Assembly: GCA_003427395.1 (NCBI GenBank)
Contig: BFEA01000001.1
Location: forward strand, 1,210,069 to 1,236,533
Direction: 5' to 3'
DNA: 26,465 nt
From: Chara braunii
Lineage: Eukaryota; Streptophyta; Charophyceae; Charales; Characeae
The position numbers and the translations under genes are program-made. How positions within the stretch are numbered: the first letter of the stretch is position 1; the number at the start of each line of letters is the position of its first letter. The notes beneath the pieces were generated by a model. That model was not told the DNA's origin, did not search any database, and saw only the letters and a program-made list of their open reading frames with translations. This document shows, one piece after another, positions 1 through 9,769 of this stretch.

Positions 1-442
1 GTGAAACCAAAGTCAAGGATAGCCGAAGATGTACCGTTCATGGGCGAGAAGCGGCTCGAAGGGCCTTACACACCCGAATCAATGGGCTGAAAGTACAATT
101 AGCCCAATACGGGCCAGGAACAGGAGCCGACCGAAGATTTTTTGTGAAACCATAGTGCTTGGGTTGTGACCCAGGGCCCTGGTCCAGCAACTGACATCCC
201 GGACCAATTTTTTATCTGGTACCCCATCTTATGCCAGAGAGACGAGGTACGTAACCCACGAATGTTGTTCCCGCCAATATTATCCAGTGCGTTCAAGGAT
301 ACAGCCCCATCGAGTAAGGCAAGACACCCAATGGTCCCAGCATCCGGAAAACTTCGCAGAGAACCCAGTTAACGCATTGTCGAAGTAGAGATCTGGGTAA
401 CTACGCAGCCGGAGTTCCTTTTTGAAGGTAATGAGAAACTGG
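1..442 (-). repeat. Direct repeat of 6691-7131 (PLE 3' region)
   Basis: This is the partner of the truncated copy. The match begins at the first base of the window and ends at the shared AATGAGAAACTGG, after which the two copies differ completely. It therefore marks the truncation point of the second copy. Confidence 0.9.
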
Positions 443-1740
443 ATCTCAGCAGCCGGCATCATAGAGAAGAACCTGGCTCTGTGAAAGAATGAGCTGATGA
501 CCGCCAACTTCTGTTGTTTGCTGGAATAGGACTGGAAGTCCTGAATACCTGAAACATAATGTGACCTGTTTTCAACAAAGATGCCTGGTTCCTATGCGTG
601 GGAAAACAACAGATACCAACAGGAGGTGGGAATTCATGCAGTTGGCATCCCATGAAGTCCCAGATCCCACCGTTGCCAGTAATTTCTAATGTCAGGTTGC
701 TGTCATAGCATTGTTTGAACTTACGCAGGAGTACCAACGCCTTATCTTTAAAATGGTCAGAACGTTCTAAGAACTGAACAAAAACTGAGACATCATCTAC
801 CAGCCACACACCATGGAAGAGAGCCCGATCTTTCCCAAGTGAATTGAGGAAGTGTACTTCGTTGAACATACAGAGCATGACTGCAAGCGCAGGGCTGGAG
901 GATTTACCCATAGGCACACCGACAGTCTGTTGTAACACTATCCCCATAGCTAGAAAGAAGGAATGTTGTAAGTCGAAATTCACAAATGCTTCTATCCAAG
1001 AAAAACTCAGGAACCTCCATCCCAATCTGGATTTACAGGAGGACATTCTTGCTCCTTTCCCTTTGCGTTTAACCCACACCCCTTCAAATCCAAGTAATAG
1101 GAAATACTTGATGAACCACCTGACTGCGTCTCGCAGAGAAGAATGCGGTAGCTTAGTAAACATCTCCTTAACGTCGAAGCTGGCACAGAGGAGTTGGTGT
1201 CCGGGTAGGACTTGTTTGTTAATCCTATTAAGAGAGGGTACTAGATCNTTGGTGCAAGATAGGTNAAAATGCAGGGAACTAGGAAGAGCTTTGACAAGTA
1301 CATTCAGGCAGTCGGTCACCTTCTTGCATGCGGAAACAGTGGGTTCAGACGCCGTGGGACATATGGGTCTCCATTTACAAACGTCCTTGTGCTTGGGTAA
1401 TGCATAACTTTTTCCTAGTGTCCCCTGGAATTCCATGATGCAATATCGTCCAGGGAATCCTTAAGATACCTGATATGACAGGTACGGAGTACGTCAGTTT
1501 CAGATTTATGGGACTGCTTAAAGCCTGTATTTTTAAGAATAAGGTTTCCATACCGGATTTATAAAAGACGGGACAGCAGAAGAGGGTGTCTCCGGGGTTA
1601 TGGTCAACTGGTGACAGGACCAGCCCATCCGTGAGCTGTTTGACAAGAAGCAGGCTGTCTTCAGAGAACGGCAAGGTTTTTAGGAGAGGCAGAGATAGTT
1701 TGGTGGTTATATGAGAGGGTTTGACTAGAGAGGAGGAGGA
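280..1740 (-). pseudogene. PLE reverse transcriptase (three frames)
   Basis: The RT is spread over three minus-strand frames. The first (about 1740-1375) has the PLE motif around DHNPGDTLFCCPVFY. The second (about 1455-459) has the ALPKHK...RPI segment, motif A (FDVKEMF, Asp at residue 88 counted from 1436), motif B (GVPMGKSSSPALA) and motif C (WLVDDV, both Asp present). The third (about 507-280) carries the thumb-like end, including the LRSYPDL segment. Frameshifts therefore lie near 1375-1455 and 459-507. Another separates the first segment from the GIY-YIG frame in a pyrimidine tract near 1730-1780. The DVKxMFTKLPH and GVPMG motifs identify the Penelope/telomerase-like RT group rather than LINE or LTR RT. 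With the catalytic Asp residues intact, the breaks look recent or partly artefactual. Confidence 0.8.
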
Positions 1741-1778
1741 GGGGGGAGGAGAGGGATGAGTGTTAGGGAAGCGAGGAG

Positions 1779-3386
1779 TTATAAAACAGGAGGAGAGGAG
1801 AGAGTCAGGAATAGAGAAGGCCCAATCCGGAGTCTTAAGAGGGAGATCCTTGAGAGTTTGGAGAATCTGATGGCGCAGGAAACGACAGGTGTAGGAGCGG
1901 GGGGAGGGGGGATATTTCTAGAATTCTTCATCCAAGAAGGCAACCAATCAGAATTCATGGACCTAAACATAATATGTTTGACGGCTCCAGAGGGATGGGG
2001 TGCAAACGCACAAGGGGCAATCATAGGAGAATTGTCGAAGGGTAGGACATCAGACTGAAAGAAGCTACGGAATCTGATTCTGATATCCATGCAAACACAT
2101 TGAACATTCCCCAAGCGAGAGAAGGAACGAAAGTTGTGCAATGATTCAGACACACTCCGATGCTTGGTCCAAACCACGCGCATTCTTCTTGCCAGCATAT
2201 CTGATAGTGGGGTAGGGAGGGGGGATTGNCGAATAAGGCGAGCANACACCGCCNGAACCATAGCTTTGGACATACAGTCCGAATACTTGATGCGAAAAAT
2301 CAAACGTTTGCGAGGACAAAACCCAAACTTTCGGCGAATCACGCCAGAGATAATCAGCCTCAGAGTTTGCCTGGATTCTTTCTTAGAAAAACATCTATAA
2401 GCAACAATCAGATTGTCCAACGTCCAAGTGTACAGAAGTTTCCGGTCGGGCGGATGACTTAGTAGTCGACCTAGAGGAGCTTTGAGGGATTCAGCGCGCG
2501 AGCAAAAACGAATAATGTTCTCAACATGAAGGACACTACCCTGCTCAAACCACGATCTGCAGTGTTTAAGTTGATCTCTCCCATGGCTGCTACAGAGAAT
2601 CGATGAACCAAACATCCGTTTGATAACTTTCCATGAGTCAGATAATACAGATCCTTCTTTGCAGACTACAGTAACGGAAGACACACTTATCTGAACACAT
2701 TCATTGAGAATCTGCAATAAGGAAATCGACGATGTTCCGATAGAGGAAATGAATCGAGCCAACATACCATTCCTTTTTGGTTCATACTCAGGGGAGGGCT
2801 TTTGAGAGTGTATAATATCTAACCTTTTTCTTGCCCTGTTCCTCCTTTCCCTCTTACCTGGTCTACGTTTTTTGTTTTTCCGTTTAGTACCAGAAGGCCT
2901 GCAATTGAGATAAGGGGACGTATAACTAATAATACGTTTCTCGGCATGTAACAAATCGTCTACAGCAAACACCGCAAGGGGGAGAGCTACATAGTGGTGA
3001 GCACCAATTCTTCGTAACCAAGTATACAGTTTATGGTTACGTACTTCAGAAGAATGCAATGTCGTCAGGCGATTAACATGCTCNGTCCACCTTACCTTNA
3101 GTGATCTAGTAGTGCAACCTACGTAACAGTGNTTGACGAAAGGAGAGACTAAACAGTAGACTACCGGACCAGGGGAAGTACGAAAATCGTAGGAGGAGAA
3201 AAGCAGGTGACCGAGATACTCNGAGAATTTTGANCCCCAGGGCAGCTGTCGTCTAACAATCAGCGNGATCACAAGCAAACGATAGAGGTAATCAATNTNC
3301 GGGTTAGTCAGTCCACCTTTGCCCACCCGGAGAGGCAGACATAATCTTACTAGGCTCCANAGAGCCCGATCGCTTGGGCAGCCCCC
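1779..3386 (-). pseudogene. PLE GIY-YIG endonuclease domain plus basic linker
   Basis: This frame is continuous with the upstream coiled-coil frame, separated only by the TAG at 3389-3387. Counting residues from 3326, the GIY-like strand is VVYC (55-58), the YIG-like motif is CYVGCT (67-72), Arg/Trp-rich helix RW..EHV follows (79-84), the likely catalytic Glu is E129 (HAEKRI), and the terminal P-x-LN motif ends at N141. The domain covers about 2898-3167. A strongly basic run (147-168) follows and could be a nuclear-localisation or nucleic-acid-binding segment. No in-frame Met occurs between the TAG and residue 188, which lies beyond the whole endonuclease, although several codons contain N. 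The remaining part is unrecognised. The frame ends at TAA 1781-1779; the RT continues in another frame. Known role of the family: nicking the target for primed reverse transcription. Confidence 0.75.
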
Positions 3387-3389
3387 CTA
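3387..3389 (-). other. In-frame TAG between the coiled-coil and GIY-YIG regions
   Basis: A single TAG separates two otherwise continuous open stretches in the same minus-strand frame. Its 3' context is TAGGGGGGC, which begins with a purine-rich stretch broadly like known UAG readthrough sites of the gag-pol type. It may equally be a simple nonsense mutation in a decayed element. Confidence 0.4.
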
Positions 3390-4747
3390 TGATTCCCTGA
3401 TGGGCTCCTCATCTTCGATGTCGACTTGCTGTGTTCCCTCCAGATCANGTGCAAGATCTGCTTCTTCGTGCGTATCTTCAGCATCNGNGTCCGGAGCAGA
3501 ACGAGAATCCTTGTTTCCCCGGGCAGGCCTTCGAAAGTCAAAAGCCAGGGACGCACGAAGCTCGNCAATCTCGTTGATGGCTTGTTCACAGGTTACAAAG
3601 GTAATGCCTTCCTNCCCGCATAGAATNTGTAGTCCATGCTTCTTCAGCCGCTTGANGTACTTCTTTGTTTCTTTGACGAATTCTGCTCGCTCAGCAACGA
3701 CCGCTTTCACCGCCAGGCGTCCTGAAGTTCGCTTGGGAGGAGACGGGCGCAGCGTCAGATCGTCTAATCCTTCCTCAGGTCGTCCCGGATTATCATGGTC
3801 GTNGTCTTCGGTGGCCTCGTTCATGCGCTTGGTAAGATTGGATCGAGGTGTGCGTCCTTGTCGCACCAGTTTATTGACCGCCTTTTCAAATCTCTCTCGC
3901 AGCGCTTGGACTTCCAGCTCGGCCAAACGCTTCTCCTCTTTGGTGTTATTGAGGGCCTTGAGGAGCTTCTGAAAGTCCTGCGCCGATGGTGTAGCCATAC
4001 CCATCGTTCGCGCTCTGCCCCTGGCAGGCGCTTCGGGGGGGCTGGTGATACACACATTCGCACCTGTACGCTTGAGGCCGACCTGACCGATTGATCGGGT
4101 AAGCTCCTCCATATGCTTCCTGATAAGCTCATATTCTTGGCGCAGCGCGTCAACTTGCCTCTCCAGTCGATGCTTCTCCGCATCTTCATTGGTGCGATTG
4201 CGACGAGCGTGGTCAATGCCTGCATTCTTCGCCATATCGGCCCTGCCCAAAAACAACTCACAAGCATCATTTATCTTGGAACCAATGATAGAACTGATTC
4301 GATCCTCGAAATCCTGATGTTCTTTCTGCTTCCTTCGGGCTTATCTTCCGCATCTCTGATCTTCCTTTTTTCATCTTCTTCTTTGATTAGTCTCTCCTTT
4401 TCTCGGAAGGCTTCCTGTCTCGCTTCGAGCTCGGCCGCCATAAACTCGTAGACGCGATCGAGCTTCTCTTGATTCAGCTTCCACAAAGGTTGTCGCAGGG
4501 TCAAGCTTTGTCCAGGAGGGAAGCGAGGATTAGCAGGAGCCGGGGGAGGGGGAAGCGCAAGCAGGGGGGCTTGAGTGGGGAAAGAGTCGTTGCCAGAGTG
4601 TACAGAAGGATCAGAGATAGTCAAGGGAGGGAATGAAGATCGGCGTGGGAGGTTCAATGGGGGGAAAGAATTTCGACGGGGGTAGGGGCACTCACGTTGG
4701 AAGTGGCCTGGCATATCACAGTTGTAACACACTCTTTGGGTCGCCAT
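3387..4747 (-). pseudogene. PLE N-terminal region: CCHC zinc knuckle plus coiled coil (one frameshift)
   Basis: The start is the ATG at 4747-4745. Residues 7-20 form a CCHC knuckle (C7, C10, H15, C20; C-x2-C-x4-H-x4-C), followed by a Pro-rich linker and then long charged Glu/Lys/Arg-rich segments that look like coiled coils. The first frame closes at 4271. A second frame, open from about 4345, carries the same kind of charged sequence onward to a TAG at 3389-3387, so I read one original ORF of about 450 residues with a frameshift between about 4271 and 4345. The C-terminal part is acidic. By analogy with gag-like ORF1 proteins its role would be nucleic-acid binding and self-association in the retroelement RNP; that is inference. 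A zinc knuckle at the extreme N terminus is unusual, since gag knuckles are normally C-terminal. Confidence 0.65.
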
Positions 4748-5606
4748 CGTGGGTAAATGCGGTCGTCAAGAAGGAACGACGGTTGCAATCCGACAGTTAC
4801 ACGACACGAATCCGCGCTGAGGGGTACATCAGTAAGGGAGATCCGAGAGACGTGGGAGTGAGATCAGCGCATGTAGAGGTCCAAGGTGGGGGCAAGGAGA
4901 GTATATCGGGTAACCACAGACGAACGGACGATCAACCGGACGAGTGAAATCAGCGAAAAAGTGAGATGAAAGAAATGATCGGAGACAACGAAAAAAGGAA
5001 CGGACAGACGATTGAACGAGCAAGCGAAAGAAGGAACGAACGAACCGGGAAAGAGAGAACGAATGGACGAACGAACAAACGAACTAATAGAATGAGCGAA
5101 AGGACGAAACGAGAGAACGGAAGAACGACGGAACAAAGGAACAAAAGAACGAACGAAAGAACGAAAGAACGATCGATCGATCGAGCGATCGAACGGACGA
5201 AACAAGCAGCCACACGTCAGTAGTGCAATTTCTACCAAGGTTATTGCTCGAGCCGCAGGTGAGCTAAGGCATGGAGCCGAAGTGCTCAGAAAGGAAAAAT
5301 AGAACTAGAAATTAGGGCGGTGGTGTCGTCCACGTCTGTGAGCATCTTCACGTCTACATTTAGCCATGGCATATCGAAGGGTTCCAAATGACACCTCAGC
5401 AAACACACGAAACACTCTCAACCANAAGATAACGAGGTCCAAAATCCATAAAAACAGGTTCAGCCACGTCATCATGTGAGCGGGAAAAACTCAAGAGAAG
5501 ATGCACGATTTCCAATCGGGTAGTTGGGATCCAATCACGAGTGCGAGGGAAACGCATGCATAAGGACAAGGAAAGAGGGAAGAAAGAACGAACAACGAAA
5601 GGAAGA

Positions 5607-5610
<4 letters not shown>
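4748..5610 (-). other. PLE leader: degenerate tetranucleotide repeat and unannotated sequence
   Basis: From about 4960 to 5215 the plus strand is a degenerate GAAC/GAAA/GGAC tetranucleotide array, which includes a short GATC run at 5171-5185. Open frames here encode only Arg/Ser/Phe low-complexity peptides and are repeat artefacts. 5220-5610 shows no gene or recognisable element. Confidence 0.6.

Positions 5611-5611
<1 letters not shown>

Positions 5612-5683
<72 letters not shown>
5612..5683. repeat. (GA)n microsatellite
   Basis: About 36 uninterrupted GA dinucleotides. Read as CT on the sense strand of the PLE, it adds to a pyrimidine-rich leader. Confidence 0.97.
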
Positions 5684-5685
<2 letters not shown>

Positions 5686-5845
5686 AATAGGCACTAGCGC
5701 AGTAAAAATCCTGAAGCCCAAGCGATGGGTAAAAATTTTAGCACATGAAGCACAAAAAGACTGTCATCCTCGTCGGGTCGAACCCATTAGGCGCAGTAGC
5801 ACCAGCAGCATCCGACACGAATGAGGAGGAGCAGATATCGGCTAC

Positions 5846-5892
5846 GCCCGACATGTTTTGACTGGTGCCAACGTCCAGTCATCATCAGGGGC
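5846..5892 (-). ncRNA. Hammerhead-ribozyme-like fold in the PLE leader
   Basis: On the minus strand, stem I (GCCC at 5892-5889 with GGGC at 5849-5846) encloses the core CTGATGA (5888-5882). A perfect 7-bp stem II follows (TGACTGG at 5881-5875 with CCAGTCA at 5865-5859, 9-nt loop). Then come AAA, a minimal C-AT-G stem III, and the expected cleavage triplet GTC (5852-5850). This is the type I layout with tiny stem III known for ribozymes in PLEs. The invariant G of the GAAA box is missing or replaced by A, so the copy is probably inactive or weakened. It lies about 1.1 kb upstream of the PLE start codon on the same strand, which is the expected position. Confidence 0.55.
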
Positions 5893-6090
5893 AATCGCAA
5901 GGCTACAAGATGCGAATTACTGTCGCTACTGCATAATGAATAGCATGAGTAGACGTCCATGGGAAACAGCTGCCTCAATCACTGGTCCGCAGAAATGATC
6001 CTTATCTGATATAACTACTCAGCAACTCTATGTCGTTGCAAATTCCGAGATGTAGCACGAAGGAAAGTGAAAGGACAGGGAGGGGATACA

Positions 6091-6126
6091 GGAGAGTGAG
6101 AGAGGGAGAGAGAGAGAGAGGGGGAG

Positions 6127-6169
<43 letters not shown>

Positions 6170-6353
6170 AGGAGAGAAGCGGGAGAGAGAGAGAGAGAGA
6201 AGTGGGCGAGAGAGAGAAGGAAGTGAGAGGTGTGTGAGAAAGGGTGGGACAGAAGGATCGCGAGAGCAGTAACCGGTCAGTAGACTTATCTTTAGTTGTC
6301 GTAGTAGGCCGACCGTCGTAGTTAAGCTTCAACCGTGGGGTTTCATTCCAGAC

Positions 6354-6392
<39 letters not shown>

Positions 6393-6412
6393 GAAAAGAG
6401 AGGAAAAAGAGA
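6091..6412. repeat. Interrupted (GA)n and (GATA)n microsatellites
   Basis: GA-rich tracts at 6091-6220 contain four GATA units near 6127-6144. A second GA/GAAA tract lies at 6355-6412. The peptides encoded across them are low-complexity and not supported as genes. Confidence 0.9.
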
Positions 6413-6550
6413 TGGCTCGACCCCAAGCGACGGGGGGGAAGATCCGTAGCGGAGCCGAGTAGATACAGAGTCGCCGCAGTCGAAGTCGGTCGTCGGCACC
6501 GCCGAACTATGAGGCCGATATAGACGGTCCGACTGGTATTATAGCCATCA

Positions 6551-7131
6551 ATCGAAGTCGAGGATAGCCGAAGATGCACCGTTCATAGGCGAGAAGCGCG
6601 GCCCGAAAGGCCTTACACACCCGAATCAATGGGCTGAAAGTAAAATGAGCCCAATACGGGCCAGAAACAGGAGCAGGCCGAATATTTTTTGTGAAACCAA
6701 AGTCGAGGATAGCCGAAGATGTACCGTTCATGGGCGAGAAGCGGCTCGAAGGGCATTACACACCCGAATCAATGGGCTGAAAGTACAATAAGCCCAATAC
6801 TGGCCAGGAACAGGAGCCGGCCAAAGATTTTTTGTGAAACCATAGTCCTGGGTTGTGACCCAGGGCCCTGGTCCAGCAACTGACATTCCGGACCAATGTT
6901 TTATCTGGCACCCCATCTTATGCCAGAGAGACGAGGTACGTAACCCATGAATGTTGTTCCCGTCAATATTATCCAGTGTGTTCAAGGATACAGTCCCATC
7001 GAGTAAGGCAAGACACCCAATGGTCCCAGCATCCGAAAAACTTCGCAGAGAACCCAGTTAACGCATTGTCGAAGTAGAGAGCTGGGTAACTACGCAGCCG
7101 GAGTTCCTTTTTGAAGGTAATGAGAAACTGG
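6551..7131 (-). mobile_element. 5'-truncated second PLE copy (RT end and 3' UTR)
   Basis: Bases 6691-7131 repeat bases 1-442 with roughly 20 differences by eye (about 95% identity) plus a small indel. They cover the C-terminal end of the RT and the 3' untranslated part of the PLE. The copy has the same orientation and lies directly upstream of the nearly full-length copy. Its truncated end abuts LINE A coding sequence at 7131-7133. A 5'-truncated copy upstream of a full copy is the partial-tandem arrangement known for Penelope elements (pseudo-LTR). Confidence 0.8.
6556..6845 (-). repeat. 145-bp tandem duplication in the PLE 3' UTR
   Basis: A unit starting AGTCGAGGATAGCCG occurs at 6556 and again at 6701, a 145-bp period. 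It begins once more, partially, near 6844. The matching unit of the first copy starts near base 11, so further units may lie left of the window. Each unit contains a short hairpin (GGGCT...AGCCC). Confidence 0.85.
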
Positions 7132-7132
7132 C

Positions 7133-9270
7133 CACAAACCCATATGTCTGCTCCTTAATTTTAACGCGCCGATGGAGAAAGACCGCGAGTTTTTTAGACT
7201 AAACAATTCCCTCCTTTCAACAGATCGTCTAACAGAGGCAGTCAAATGGAATTGGTTGCTCATGAGACAGGAGGAGGCTAGACGACATAATAGACACCAA
7301 TGGTTTATAGACAATCATACGGACTTGTCCCAGAACATATCGGCCGAGTCGAGAAGCATAGCAGCGGAACGCAAAATTAGAAAAGAGGAACTTCAAATTG
7401 CTATAACAATCGCCAACGCCAATCTTACATCAGATCCCACTAACGAGTTCTATAACGACCTACTTCAAATTGCTATAACAATCTTCGAAGCCAAGGAAGA
7501 ACTCTACGAATGGAGGAGATGGGAACTAAGAGGCCTGCAACTACGCACCAGGATGCTTGATTACACCCTTGACGAGTCTTTGACCAAGTTCTTCTTCTCT
7601 AAGATTAAGTCAAACGCTAGAAATAGTATGCTCGAAAGATTGAAGGACCCATCAGACCAAGGGACAATGAAATCAACTGGCACAGACTTGGTAAGGATAG
7701 CTAGGTCCTTCTACTCAGACCTCTACGAGTCCAAGACACCTTTCCCCCCCTCCACTATGAACCTTAAAGTTGTTTACCTGGACAGGACGATAACGCCGGA
7801 ACCAATCATCCTAGGGGAGCTCCGCATAGCATTATCCCAGATGGGGAACGACAAAGCTCCAGGGATCGATGGTCTCTCTAAAGAGTTTTGGATCCATTTT
7901 TGGCCGACATTGGGGAGCGACCTCCTCAATTTTATTAATGACAACAAGACACAGGGTGGTCTGGGCCAAGTCCTTAGCACCAGCGTGGTCTCCCTACTCC
8001 ACAAGAAAGGGGATAGAGAGGACCTAAGGAATTACAAACCAATCTCACTACTCACAACCCCCTATAAAATCCTTGCGAAAACATTAGCCAATAGGATCAT
8101 AAAACTCACTGATAAATGCTTCCACGTTGATCAAGTTGGGTTCATCTCGGGGAGATACATCGTAGACAACGTGATGACCATGAACAAGGCAGCAATGATG
8201 ATCACGGAAAAACGAATGCAGGCTGCTATCCTGTTCTTTGACTTTGAAAAATCCTATAATCAAGTCAATTGGGACTTCCTCCATGACTGCATGGAGACGA
8301 TGGGAGTTGGGCCGAATTTCAGGGAATGGGTCGAAATTCTTTATGGAGATGCCATTGGAAGAGTCCAGATTAACATAATACTATCTGACTCCTACCCAAT
8401 ATCGAGGTCCGTACGCCAAGGTGACCCACTAGCCCCCCCCATCTTCCTTTTCATCATGGAAGCCATAGCCTCTTTCCTCCGCAAGGACCCCTCCATAGAT
8501 CGCCTCACAGAACTGAACTACAACCCCCTACATGACTTTTCTTTTCCCACTGCGTTAATGTTCGCTGATGATCTCACGGTCCTCATTCGGGCAAACAACT
8601 CCTTTTTCCAAGCCCTCGTCAGACCCATGGAAGCCTTCCGAATCGCATCAGAAATGAAGGTGAACTGGCTTAAAACTGAAGGCTGGTGGTTAGTAGATGG
8701 CACCCCGCCTCAACCTCCAGATCCATCCACCCCCATGTCATGATCCACGGGCGACCACGCACTCCGGTGCTTGGGAATCATGATCAACAAGGAAAGCACA
8801 TGGCCAGGGATGAGACAAAATCTAATCGCGAAGGCAATAGCTCGCCTAGCCCTGTGTAAGAAAGCCCAGGCATCTCTGTTCGGCAGAGCACTAATCATAA
8901 ACAGGACAATATTCTCTACCCTGTGGTATATGGCATCCATTTGGTCCCCCCTGATGACGACCTCAAGACTCTGAAGGCTAGGGTAAGATGCGTCCTGTGG
9001 ACTGGGGACCCTAACAGGACCACGTGCATCAACAAGGTCGCATGGCAATTAGTTACTAGGAAACCGCAAAGAGGAGGCCTGGGCATTATAGACCCAAAAC
9101 GGGAAGCAATCACCCTTCAGATGAAATGGATTATTAAGATCCTAACCAAACAATTTCTCCCTTGGACAAAAATGGCCCTAGACAGCATAAGAAACCTGGC
9201 ACCAACAGGTAGATGACTGAAATTTCGAGGAACTGGAACCCAGACTTGAGGAGCGCTAGCGCCGTCCGGT
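7133..9270 (+). pseudogene. LINE A: 5'-truncated L1-type ORF2 (RT)
   Basis: Homology to LINE B begins at the endonuclease's last catalytic motif: the frame reads HKPI at 7133, matching LINE B's DHNPI. The endonuclease is therefore otherwise deleted at the junction with the PLE copy. The RT core follows: KKGDREDLRNYKPISLL, GFISGRYIVDNV, motif A FFDFEKSYNQVNWDF, RQGDPLAPPIFLF, and catalytic FADD at 8561-8572. A TGA at 8741-8743 interrupts the frame. A frameshift at a six-C run (8946-8951) leads to the C-terminal KVAW...GGLG segment, ending at TGA 9214-9216, with weak homology continuing to about 9270. The zf-RVT domain is missing. Known role of the family: target-primed reverse transcription. 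Confidence 0.85.
7391..7483 (+). repeat. In-frame 21-nt direct repeat inside LINE A
   Basis: The same 21 bases, encoding LQIAITI, occur at 7391-7411 and 7463-7483, exactly 72 nt apart and in frame. Alignment with LINE B suggests that the second copy is an insertion of about seven residues. Confidence 0.8.
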
Positions 9271-9769
9271 AAGCGCTAACCAAACCGAATCACGCACCCA
9301 CTCAATACGCTAACCTCTAGATCTGTACGCCCAAGAACCGCCACCAACTGACGGGAATTCTTGCTCCGCGCGCGTTTTCACACACGCGCCATCGCCATTT
9401 TGAATTGGAAAGCAAAAAGGCGGGAAACGGAAGGCGAGACCAAGCAGCTCCTCGCCACACCTTCGGGCGTGGCCATTCCTCTGCAAGAGACATGAAAGTC
9501 GGGTCAACAGCAATCAAAGCCTTTTTTTGTCACTGCATTCGAGACATGTCATAATTGAGATCGCCTTCACCACGGGATGTCAGCTTCAGGATCCTTGGGG
9601 GTGCCATCATTGGGATAGCTTTCTCGATCATCAACGTGGATATCGCCCCCGAGACACGCCACCACCGCGGAGCGAGCCACCCTTGCAGCCGTCTTGCGCC
9701 ACCCTAACCATCATCGAGATTGTCACCACGCCGATAAGTGATAGCAGACAGCCTCCCTACTAATCCTCA
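9271..9769. other. No recognisable feature
   Basis: Mixed-composition sequence between LINE A and the C-rich minisatellite. Short open frames exist on both strands, but none shows a domain or homology I recognise. A few small palindromes (AGCGCT near 9247 and 9272) are not distinctive. Confidence 0.5.

Larger units (their letters stand above)
1..6550 (-). mobile_element. Penelope-like element (PLE) with N-terminal GIY-YIG, broken, 3' end off the window
   Basis: Read on the minus strand, this stretch carries, in order, a repeat-rich leader, a CCHC zinc knuckle, coiled coils, a GIY-YIG endonuclease and a Penelope-type RT. All point the same way and follow one another with only small overlaps between frames. 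The GIY-YIG domain sits upstream of the RT, as in the permuted Chlamys/Naiad-type PLEs known from the green lineage and invertebrates. In classical Penelope, and in the conifer Dryad elements, it is C-terminal. The coding part is broken by at least four frameshifts and two in-frame stops, but RT catalytic residues are intact. The leader boundary at about 6550 is inferred from the start of the upstream truncated copy. The 3' end lies left of base 1. Confidence 0.8.

Noticed and set aside
486-500. CTGATGA on the plus strand as a second hammerhead core
   Set aside because: It lies within RT coding sequence and no pairing stems or GAAA box surround it.
844-1407. Plus-strand open frame of 187 codons
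   Set aside because: It is the antisense shadow of the PLE reverse transcriptase, whose motifs are unambiguous on the minus strand.
4829-5238. Arg/Ser/Phe-rich open frames on the minus strand
   Set aside because: They are translations of a degenerate tetranucleotide repeat, with no domain and several overlapping frames open at once.
6556-6845. Hammerhead ribozyme in the 145-bp PLE 3' units
   Set aside because: I looked on both strands for the CTGATGA and GAAA cores and found neither in a suitable arrangement.
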